From assembly GCA_030760725.1 (NCBI GenBank), contig JASWHV010000012.1, positions 80,860,968 through 80,924,967 of the forward strand: a stretch of 64,000 nucleotides of DNA, in the 5' to 3' direction. Positions 34,300 to 44,334 of this stretch are shown one piece after another; the stretch's first letter is position 1; each line of letters begins with the position of its first letter. Under the pieces are notes generated by a model, which was given only the letters and a program-made list of their open reading frames with translations, made no database searches and had not been told where the DNA came from. Position numbers and translations under genes: made by a program. The DNA is from Neostapfia colusana (lineage: Eukaryota; Streptophyta; Magnoliopsida; Poales; Poaceae).

Positions 34300-34734
34300 C
34301 GGGTTGATGGTAGGTTACACGCTTAAAGATAGATCACAGATTGGTATCAGACACATATTGGTATCTAAGTCACGCTGACCATAGGATGCATAGATTGGCC
34401 CTGAAACTACCTTGACATAGGACAAAAGCCTAGGAAAGGTCATAGTTGGATCACAGATTGGCAACACCCTAAGCCATATAGGACCCCCATTGAACAAGCC
34501 TTGAATAGGAGTTGTGTGAGCCCTTGTGATGATTGTTTGTGATTGTGTGCTTAGTGTGAGTTGTGGGACGTCTCAAGGCGTTGTCCATATCCACACATAA
34601 GTAGAAAGACGTGTGAGATGCTTCGGCACTTGTTCACATCCTCATATGGGCTAATATATATAGTCCAATCCACCTTGATGCATATAGTTAGGGGATCCAT
34701 CTAACCTTCTATTCTATTCCGTTCTCTCTCACAC

Positions 34735-37700
34735 ATGGTGAGAGGAAACACCGGCCGAAGGAACGTCCGTGACAACCAAGAGGATGGCCATGATGAAGTT
34801 CCTGTTAACCCCGGAGCTGGTGAGAACAACCTGGAACGGTTGATGACCATGCAGAGTCAACTTATGCAAATCATGATCCAAACTTTGGGTCAGTTGCAGG
34901 CCAACAACAACAACCCCGTTCCGGCACCACCGCCACCACCACCGCCATCTCATAATAGACTGGGAGAGTTCATGAGGACTCGACCACCCACCTTTGCTCA
35001 AGCTAACGATCCCATGGAGGCCGACGACTGGTTGAAATCCATGGAGAAGAAGCTTGCCATAGTGCAGTGCAATGATCGAGAGAAGGTTCTTTTTGCGTCG
35101 CACCAACTCATGGGAGCTGCCGCTGACTGGTGGGATGCCCTATGCAACGCTCATGTCGACCCGAAGACGATCACTTGGACTGAGTTCAAGGAGAGTTTCC
35201 GCTCTCATTACATCCCTGCTGGTGTAATGATGCTCAAGAGACAGGAGCTCGAAGGTCTCCGCAAGGATAGAGAAGCGTGAATGAGTATCTCAACAAGTTC
35301 ACGCAACTGTCTCGGTACGCCCCCGAAGACGTCAACTCGGACCAAAGGAAGCAGTACCTGTTCATGAGAGGGTTGAACAATGAGATCCAGGTTCAGCTCC
35401 TCAACAATGACTACGCGAGCTTCCAGAAGCTGGTTGACAAGGCTATAGTAGTTGAAAGCAAGATCCGAGAGATCGAGCGAGAGTGCAAGAGGAAGATGCC
35501 ATACCAGCCTCAAGGGAGCAACGTACGACCTTGTTACATGCCCCCAGCTGCACCGCAGTATGGATTGACCGCTCCTGCATACCGTCCTAATCAGCCACCA
35601 CAGCAACGACCCGTTGCACAAGCACCTCGTGTGCCTTTGCCTCCTGTGCCCCGACCCAACATGGGCGCTCCTGTTCAAAACCCCCGCCCCAACGTACCTG
35701 CTGCCATAGGCAACAGGGCATGCTCTGCATGCGGGGAAACGGGACACTTCGCGAGCCAGTACCCAAGGAGAGGCCCTGGACAACAAGGCAACGTGCCCAA
35801 GCAGAACCCGCGACCGAACGGAGGAGACAATCAAGGAAACAGTGGACATCAGTACTATGCTTGCGGCAATGTTAACCATGTCTCTGCTAAGGAAGCACAA
35901 CAGGCTGAGGACGTCGTAATTGAAATGTTCCTTGCCAATTCCAACCCAGCCACCATTTTATTTGATTCTGGAGCATCGCATTCCTTCATATCATCCAAGT
36001 ATGTTGCCAAGCATAATCTACCCATATCACACTTAAAATGTGCTATGTTAGTTAATTCTCCCAGTGGAGAGATGAGGACTAATATAGTATGTCCGAAAGT
36101 AAGCCTTAAAATAAGGGGTGTAGACTTCCTTGCCAACCTCATTGTCTTGGATTCCCAAGGGCTTGACATAATACTCGGGATGGATTGGTTAAGCAAGCAC
36201 AACGAGGTAACCCAATGTGCTGAAAGAAGTGTGCAGTTGACAAACGAGCACTGTATTTGTGTCGAGTTTGAGTCAGCCCAACAAACAACCGAAAGGGAAA
36301 TTTTGAACCACGTCGAAGGAGCAACATTGGACAACATTCCAGTGGTTCAGGAATTCACGGACGTGTTTCCAGAAGAGCTTCCAGGTATGCCACCTGACCG
36401 GGACATTGAGTTTGCCATTGATTTGGTACCTGGAACTGCACCCATAGCAAAGAGACCCTATAGGATGTCCGCCAATGAACTAGTGGAACTCAAGAAGCAA
36501 ATTCAGGAGCAGTTGGAGAAGGGTTTTATACGTCCCAGCTCGTCACCATGGGGAGCCCCCGTGCTCTTCGTAGACAAGAAGGATGGGACCCAAAGGATGT
36601 GCGTGGACTATAGGTCTCTCAACGAGGTGACAATCAAGAACAAATACCCTCTGCCCCATATAGAAGACCTATTCGACCAAATGAAAGGAGCCCGAGTGTT
36701 CTCCAAGATTGATCTTCAGTCGGGATACATCCAGCTGAAGATTAGGCCCTCTGATATACCCAAGACTACCTTTCGAACACGGTATGTTTCATATGAATAT
36801 ACCGTCATGTCTTTTGGGTTAACAAATGCACCCGCGTACTTCATGTACCTTATGAACAAGGTTTTCATGGAGTACTTGGATAAGTTCGTCGTGGTTTTCA
36901 TCGAAGACATTATGGTGTATTCAAAAAGTGAGGAGGAGCATGAAGAACATTTGAAATTAACCTTGCAGAAAATGCGTGAGCATCAATTGTATGCCAAGCT
37001 TAACAAGTGTCAATTTTGGCTAAAGGAGATATCGTTCCTAGGCCACATTATCTCCGAGGAAGGAGTATCGGTTGATCCCGGGAAAGTGGGAGATTTTCTG
37101 AAGTGGAACCAACCGCAAAACGTGAAGGACATTCAAAGTTTTCTTGGGATGGCTGGATACTACCGACGCTTCATTAAGGACTTCTCTAAGATAGCAAAGC
37201 CTATGACGGAGTTGCTAACAAAGGGAAAATCCTTCCAATGGACACCAGCATGCCAAGAAAGTTTTGAGGAACTCAAGAAAAAGCTAACCACAGCACCGGT
37301 TTTGATATTGCCGGACGTGAGTAAGAGTTTCGACATATATTGTGACGCATCCAGACAAGGGCTCGGATGTGTGCTCATGCAAGAAGGACAAGTGGTAGCC
37401 TATGCCTCACGACAATTAAAGAAGCACGAGCTTAATTATCCTACACATGACTTGGAGCTAGCAGCAGTAGTGCATGCATTGAAGATTTGGAGATATTATA
37501 TCCTTGGTCACCGATGTGAGATCTATACAGATCATAAAAGCCTCAAGTACATATTTACACAAACGGACTTGAATTTGAGGCAACGTCGATGGTTGGAACT
37601 CATTAAGGATTACGATGTTGGAATCAACTACCACCCTAGAAGGGCCAATGTAGTAGCTGATGCATTGAGCCGGAAGGGAGCATGTCACCTACTCACGGTT

Positions 37701-38379
37701 CGGGAGCTACCACCCGAACTACGCAAGGAGTTCGAACGATTACACCTCGGATTCTTGAACAAGATGGAAGTGATGGAGATCCACTCTTCATTGGAGCAAG
37801 AGATAAGAGATGGCCAAGCAACGGATGAGGAGATCAAGGAGATCAAGGAAAGGATCCGACAAGGAATAGAGAAGGATTTCAAAGAAGATGAGAAGGGTAA
37901 GCTTTGGTTAGGAAAAAGGATTTGTGTGCCTAACGTGAAGCACATCCGCGACATGATATTAAAAGAGGCACATGATTCACCCTATTCCGTACATCCCAGA
38001 TGTACCAAAATGTACAAGGACTTGAAGACTTGTTATTGGTGGGATGGTATAAAAAGGGACATAGCCGAATATGTTGCCCTATACGACACATGCCAATGGG
38101 TGAAGGCCGAACATCAAAGACCCGTTGGATTGTTGCAACCCTTGAAGGTACCCGAGTGGAAGTGGGAGGACATCAGTATGGATTTTATCGTCGGATTGCC
38201 ACGTACTCAGTCGGGTTGTGACTCCGTCTGGGTTATCGTGGACCGATTGATGAAAACAGCCCATTTTCTCCCTGTAAGGGCCAAGTACAACGTTGCACAA
38301 TTAGCCGAGTTGTACATGGAGCAGATCGTGTGCCGTCATGGAGTCCCAAGGAGGATAGTCTCAGATTGAGGTTCTCAGT
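34735..38379 (+). pseudogene. Element E gag-pol pseudogene, part 1 (gag to mid integrase)
   Basis: Starts MVRGNTGRRNVRDNQ. A 1-bp deletion near 35255 (CGCAAGG against CGCCAAGG in element J) ends the first frame at 35280; the second frame, 35277-38369, carries the rest. Visible are a CCHC-like knuckle with one Cys changed (CSACGETGHFASQY, near 35730; last Cys is Tyr), protease DSGASHSF, reverse transcriptase with FIED in place of FIDD (near 36905, a loss of a catalytic Asp), RNase H, integrase HHCC (first Cys of CDTC is Tyr-Asp-Thr-Cys context, YDTC) and the first two integrase Asp residues. CGA to TGA at 38367-38369 stops the frame just before the G insertion. Confidence 0.92.
38375..38379. 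other. Left target-site duplication of element G (TCAGT)
   Basis: TCAGT precedes TGTCACGCCC, and TCAGT also follows TGTTACA at 60352-60356. This proves that the outermost G ends belong to one insertion into E integrase. Confidence 0.93.
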
Positions 38380-41300
38380 TGTCACGCCCGGTTTTACAAA
38401 GAGCAAAACCGGCCGCAATTTACGTGTATGCCAGGATCGGTTTCGTCATACACGTAGGACATACAGTGATAAACAGTTATATATCAAAAATAAACAACGT
38501 TTGTACCTTAATCGAGTTTCGAGTAGCAGCGGAAAAGGAGAAGCTTCTAGGGCCGTCCACAGGCGAATCGACTGGCAGCAACGTGACCTTCTTCATACCG
38601 TCTTCATTTGATCTTCTTTTCACTGAGCATCAATTAAAAGAGGAAAAAAGACAAACGCCTGAGTACATAATGTACTCAGCAAGTGTGGGAAAGTTTTATG
38701 CATGATGAGGCAAAAATCAAGGAGGGCTAAACACGGTTTATGCACTACGCAACCTATCTCTTAGCTTTATTAAGCATCCTATTTGTTTAGTGACATTCCC
38801 GCCCAACCCAAACATATCTCCAAGTGATCTCCACTATCACTGTAATCTCAATCCAAGCCACCATTCCCAAACCACACCAAACCAACCCACACTAATCATG
38901 AGAGAGTTACCAGCCCGCTCTTGACCATGAGCACGGCTGTCTAGACAGTTTTAACTCTGCAGAGTTTGTACCCTTTACCCACAAGTCGTGTTTTCATCGC
39001 CTGTCGGCGACTCAAGAAACTCCTTTCCGCCCTCTCACACTCCCTATGGTGTGGGGCCAGGAGTACACGACAAGGCCTTTACATTGCACTACCCAACCCG
39101 TGCACACCCGCTAAGGTTTCACCGCTGCGGCACTCTGAAACCTCTGCCGCAGAAGCCCCCTCTTGCGCCACTTACACATCTCTCTGGTGTACACAAGGAA
39201 AGATAGGAACAACTTAATTGACCACACTGCCCCATAACAGTTCTTGTGGTGGCACTGTATAAGCCAGTTGACGGGTCTCACGAACCGGTCCTTAGGATCT
39301 ACGCAGGCTAACCAACCACAAACCCGAGTCTCGTGCACTCGGCACCCACCGTAACCCACCTGCCTGCTAGATCCCTACACTACCCACCTCATACACCACA
39401 TACATCACCACATCGTCACAAACATCTTGATATATTGAAATTAAATGTAATAACTCCCATCCCGACCTCTAAGCAGGGCTAAGCATGAAAATAATGACAT
39501 CAATGTGAATCCTAGTCTACCCATCCCGACTACAAGGCAAGTTATGGAAATTCTAGTAAACAACCAACACATGGGATTCAATTTAAGACCTAAGCATGCA
39601 ATTCTAACTAAAATCCTAAAAAGGTGCAAAATGGTCAAGGGCACTTGCCTTTTTCTTATATCGTTGCTCGGTCTACGGATTGAACTCTTGACCTTCAGGG
39701 TCTTGCGGTTGCAGGTCGAACGTCGGCTTGGAAATTGATTTTATCCACACCATCACATGTGAAATGGACATATCGAGAAACAATGAGAAACACTACCACA
39801 CAAGCATTCCTAATGTATTACATACAGGCGAAACCTATTAAGTCGTCGTGTGGTGGCTCTTTATTTCAGTTTTAGGTCATCAATTTCTTATGATGTGCAA
39901 GATGAAAATGTTATTATACATTTCACATACTATTATGCATTCCTAAACTCTTAGGTTAGTGTCCTATGTAAGACAACAACTAATCATGTGCTAGAATGTA
40001 AATTCAGCAGGTTTTAGGGGGGGTTCAGGTAATTACATATCTATCTAGGGGTTCATTTTGCAATACCACAGCAGGGTATACTATTTAAAAAGGTGAATTC
40101 AGCTTGTCTTAGGGTGTTGGATGTAAAATCAGCATTAGAAGAGAGCTAAAATGTGCAATCAGCGGAAACAGGGGCTTATTTATTAGTTGACAGCAGTGCA
40201 AGGGTTAAAAATATAGCTTTAGAATACTACATGGTGTTTTCTGTGATTACAGCAAGGCCTAAGGGGTATGGTGATTTTCCAGAATGGTACAGGAGCTAAA
40301 ACATAAATTTCAGAGGGTTCTAGGGGTTATATGTAATCTTAGAAGGACTAAGGATGATTTTCATAAAAACAGGGGTACTCAGGGTCTAAAATGTTATTTC
40401 CTAGGAGTTACAGGGGTTAAACCATTAATTTCAGTGCATTCCAGGGCTGAAATACTAAAACGGAGGATTCACAAGAGTCTAGCATCAATTTTACTTCGAA
40501 ATCCCTAATTCCCTAAAAGTACAGGGTCGATTTTGTGAAAACCAAGGGCTGATTGCAGGGTTCCAAAAAATCAGGGGGCTAGGTGCAAAAACTACCTCAG
40601 AAAAGAGCCGGTTTAACCGATGTCGTCGGATCAGGCGCCACCGGCTGGGATTTAAAATCCCGAACCTGTATCCCCCCGATCTAATTCGGGACCCTTGATC
40701 TTAGATCAGGCGGCTCGGGGCTAGCTCGGCCAAACTCAGCCACCCGGCGGTCGGTGTTCCGCGGCGTTGTGCCATGGCTAGAGCCCAGGGGTTCGCAGGT
40801 GCTTGTCATCTATGTCCTACGAAGCTTCCTACGCTTAGCTAATCACTGAAAACGAAAGAGAGGAGCTCGAGATCTCACCTAGGGGTCCTGTGTGACCCGA
40901 GGCGGCGCGGGGAAGATCTTATGGCGGGTAGATGATGGGGAGCTTCGGTTCACGTCGAGATCGATGTTGAAGCAGGGTCCCTCCAAGGTTTTGGGGTCGG
41001 CGACGTGCTTGGAGACCCGCGGGATAGACGCTCGACGTCGATCCGAGTTGGAGTAAGCCCGGAGAAGGTTGCTGGTGTCCCGAAGGGAGAGCGCGCAGGG
41101 TGAACTGGAGCTCCGGAACGGGCGAGGACTTCCATGCGACGCCTCGCTCCCGGATCCGGTTGATGGGGCGGCGGGGTATGGGAGGTTCGCTTGTGGGGGA
41201 GGTGCAGTGAGGCGAGGAGCTTGATCGCAGGGAGGCTAGAGGGTGGGAGGCGATGGGGAGGGCGCCGGTCATAGGCTTCTCGCCGCCGGCCATAGCAAGC

Positions 41301-42057
41301 AACGCGACGAAGGCGGAGCGCGGGTGGAGGTGGGGAGCGCAGGAGCGGGGATGCTGGCTAGCGGCGCTGAGGGAGGTGACGGGGGTGGGCGCACCGGCCG
41401 GGGGAGGGCGGCACGCTGTGGAGAAGAAGGCAGCGGCGTGGGCAGCAGGCGTCGAACGAGCGGGGGCGCGCCGGCCGAGGACGAGCGGTGCCGAGGTGAC
41501 GCGCGGGGTAGCGGGGCGACCTGGCCGGGCCATCGGGCATGGGCCCAGGGCGGGGAGGGGGGCGAGGCGTCTCGCCGGGGGTCAGGCAAGGTGTGGAGAC
41601 GCAGGAGAAGCTCGAGGGGGTGGCGGCGCGGGTTGTGGGGGCGGTGGAGGGTGCTCGCCGGCCGGAGAGGAAGGGAGGTGGGCGGTGGGTGTGTCTGCCG
41701 GGGAGAGGGTGGGAGGAGGCGGCGCGCCGTAGGTGGGGGCTCGGGAGAGGCACTTGGCCGCGGCGGTAGAGGAAGAGCGAGGCGGGGTAGAGTTGGGGAG
41801 CGCGACGCTGTGGAGGACGGCGGCGCCGTGGGTGGGGAAGGCGTGCCCGGTGGGAGGGGCTCGGGGAGAGGAGAAGAGAGGTTAGGGATTTGGAGGAAAA
41901 AAGAGAAAGTAGATGTTGACGTGTGGGTCCCACGGTGAGAGAGAGAAAGGGAATCCAATGCGCGAGTGGGCTTGGGCTGCTGAGAAATAGAAGCTTTTCA
42001 GCCCAAATTGACTGGGCTTAAGTTTTTTTTGCACCTTTTGTATTGCCGGGTGTTACA
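38380..42057 (-). repeat. Element G 3' LTR (complete, 3.68 kb)
   Basis: 3,678 bp from TGTCACGCCCGG to GGGTGTTACA. Distantly related to A LTRs at its inner end (TATGCCAGGATC, ACTCAGCAAGTGTGGGAAA, GAACCGGTCCTTAGGATC) but with its own GC-rich domain at about 40600-41960. The hairpin module is at 38937-38966. Many short repeats of the form AGGGGTTA/CAGGGGCT fill 40010-40600. Proline-rich frames in the GC-rich part look like composition artefacts. Confidence 0.92.
38937..38966 (-). other. Conserved double-hairpin module in element G LTR
   Basis: CTGTC-TA-GACAG at 38937-38948 and AACTCTGCAGAGTT at 38953-38966. Same arrangement as in A and B LTRs although flanking sequence has diverged. Confidence 0.65.
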
Positions 42058-42737
42058 ACACTACCCCCCTTAAATGGAATCTCGCCCCGATATTCTAGTG
42101 AACTAGGCTCCGGGAGTTTTATTGACGAGAGTTCTTTCCTGCGATTGGCAATATAGAGGACACATTTTGTCGGGACGAGGTCTTATATGAAGTTTACACT
42201 CACCTATGAAAATTGGCAAGTCAAACAATGATGTAGATAGGATCAAGGGATTTAGGTTATAGTAATCTAGAATGCACTCTTCACAAGGTCTTTGGCTTCA
42301 TGGAGATCCTCAAAACTTGTTGTTCCATTGGTCGAGCATCTTCTTGGTAACTCTTCCTTCCTCAAGCGTCTTCGTCGACATTGTGTTTACCGAATCCATT
42401 CGTAATAGATGTGTTGTAACGTGACATGCTACCCCCCTTAAATAGAAAAGTGTTATTAGTATTGGTTTATTTTTCTTCTTGCTTTTAAACAACGTGTTTC
42501 TAATTTGCCGTGAGCAAACGCATGGTCTTCACTCGCCAAACAATTCTGGAACCTAAGTGAGTGTCATATACTAATCTTCAAGAATTTCCTCTTCTCGCTT
42601 CGAGTTATCTTCACACGTTGATCTTTAAGCTCCTGTCTGTTGAGCTGAGTCTTCGTCTTTGTAAGCGAGGTCAAAAGATGATCTTACAAGTCGATTCTAA
42701 CTAAGGTCACGCGCCTAGAGTCGATATATAGCTCTGA
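42058..42737 (-). other. Element G interior remnant with polypurine tract
   Basis: The first bases read (minus) ATTTAAGGGGGGTAGTGT, a polypurine tract next to the G 3' LTR. A second, nearly identical run (minus TATTTAAGGGGGGTAGCA) occurs at about 42428-42445. No pol or other frame is recognisable in these 680 bp. This contrasts with element A, where pol ends 45 bp from the LTR, so G may have a long 3' untranslated region or be a non-autonomous type. It ends at a deletion junction near 42737. Confidence 0.6.
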
Positions 42738-43347
42738 TCCCATCTCCCCTTTCTCTCGCCCTCAAGCTGGCTTGAAGCAACGCCTCAGTCTCCTTCAGGG
42801 TGTCACGTACATCCTGAAGCTCTTGCTGGCACTCCTGCAGTCGAGTGCTGAGCATAGCAGCATCCTCCAAGCACAAGTCCATGTGCTCATGGGAAGTCCC
42901 CTGCTGCACTGGCGGGTACTTGTACTCCGTTGTACCACTCTCATGCTGGAGGACATACATGTACTCAGTCCTGTCCAGGTGGCGACGATAGATGTGACTC
43001 TGGCAGGTGATTGCTTCCCAGGTGACATTCTTCTCCGCATCGACCTGTGTCGCTCGACAAGCTGGAGAGCGGTGGATTTTGAGCAGCTGGTTTTCGTGGA
43101 TAATCCTCATTTCTGAACTCCACTCTTCCCGCTTCTCACGGATGGTTTGGGTGGAGCTGTAGTGTATGATTAGATTGCCCGTATAGTCGGCGGCTTGGAG
43201 CATGCGTCGAAGACGGCGCAACAAGCCTCCTATTGCCAATCCGTAGGAGAGATACGTCACCGGATGGTTCTCCTCTCTCAGGGCAAGGGCAACTACGGGA
43301 ACTCTCCCTCCGGTGGACTTGCGGGCGGTGCGGATCATGCGAACCAT
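42715..43347 (-). pseudogene. Element H ORF0, C-terminally truncated
   Basis: Homologous to element A ORF0 from MVRMIRTARKSTGGRVP through the coiled-coil-like segment to ARERGDG, then out of homology at about 42737, with six foreign codons before a stop. The acidic tail is lost in the deletion that also removed H gag-pol. There is no internal stop in about 200 codons despite clear divergence from A. Confidence 0.85.
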
Positions 43348-43566
43348 CTAAAACATAAAGCATTTAAACTTAAGTTAGATAAAATTTTAAACAAAAATCC
43401 CATTTTGAATAAAAGTTGGGGTAAGATGAAGAAAGTGACCCCATTAAATAACACTTTTCAATCTACACCTTTGTAAAATAGTTTTTAAGAAAATAGGGTC
43501 CTTAAATACGTCCATTTCTACCTAGGTCCACGTTCCTACGGGCAACCTTGGCTTTGATACCACTTC
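43348..43566 (-). other. Element H leader and mutated primer binding site
   Basis: The leader is homologous to 8571-8788. The primer site at 43549-43562 reads (minus) TGGTATCAAAGCCA, one change from the canonical TGGTATCAGAGCCA. Confidence 0.8.
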
Positions 43567-44334
43567 TGTCACACCCGGTTTCTCCGAAGAACAACCGAGT
43601 GAATATCACATGTATGCCAGGATCATTTTCTCATACATGTGATGACAAATAGTGAAGCATCATTTATTACAAGCCAGGTGTCGAATATAAATAAGTCTTA
43701 CATAGCATATGTCTCGATGGACGATAATAAGTTCATAACATGTAAATAAAATAGCAGCGGAATATTATTCTTGTGGGCTCCATCACAGGTGTTGCCCGGG
43801 GTACTCCATGAACCTAGAATCCTTCTTCGGGTCCGAAGTCTTGGTCATTAAACCCCACATCATCCCCTTGACCTGAGCAGCAATTTAAACCAATAAATAT
43901 GCAAGGTTGAGTACCGTTGGTACTCAGCAAGTGTGGGAAAGTTATGTCATGCATGGCTAGAGCAAGGAGAGGTTGAACCCATGGTTAAAGCACTACGCAA
44001 TTAATACCTATCACCTTAGCTTATTATGCACCTACATTACTACACAGGTGAAATGGTCCCAATCTCCCAACCCATCATCAGGATCAAATAACCATAACAT
44101 CAATTCCAATGTTAAGCTCTCCGCTTAACATCCTCAACTTCCAAAGCCATTAATCCTCTAATCCTGAATAAGTCCAAGCCGCTCTTAACCGTGAGCACGG
44201 CTGTCATGACAGTTTTGACTCTGCAGAGTATGCACCACTGTACCCACATGTAGTGATTTCATCCCCTGTTGCCGGGTGGACTAAAAGAACCTCCATTATG
44301 CCAGTGGCCACAAACCACATTCACACTTCCCAGG
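43567..44334 (-). repeat. Element H 5' LTR, inner part (A type), split by element J
   Basis: Starts TGTCACACCCGG after the primer site and is co-linear with 8789-9557 of the A LTR up to CCCAGG, where J is inserted. It contains the hairpin module CTGTC-AT-GACAG at 44201-44212 and ACTCTGCAGAGT at 44218-44229. It continues at 55220. Confidence 0.92.
44330..44334. other. Left target-site duplication of element J (CCAGG)
   Basis: CCAGG also occurs at 55215-55219 immediately after the J 3' LTR. The uninterrupted A LTR reads CCCAGGTGTG at this place. Confidence 0.93.

Larger units (their letters stand above)
33424..38379 (+). mobile_element. Element E, left part (B-type chromovirus, plus strand)
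   Basis: Truncated 5' LTR, primer site and most of gag-pol, up to the insertion point of element G. It resumes at 60357. The two halves join in the integrase around SDRGSQF-TSRFW once the TCAGT duplication is counted once. Confidence 0.93.

Noticed and set aside
34315..34380. Second primer-site-like string near 34332
   Set aside because: It deviates from the tRNA complement after TGGTATCAGA and is not next to an LTR end; probably a diverged leader duplication.
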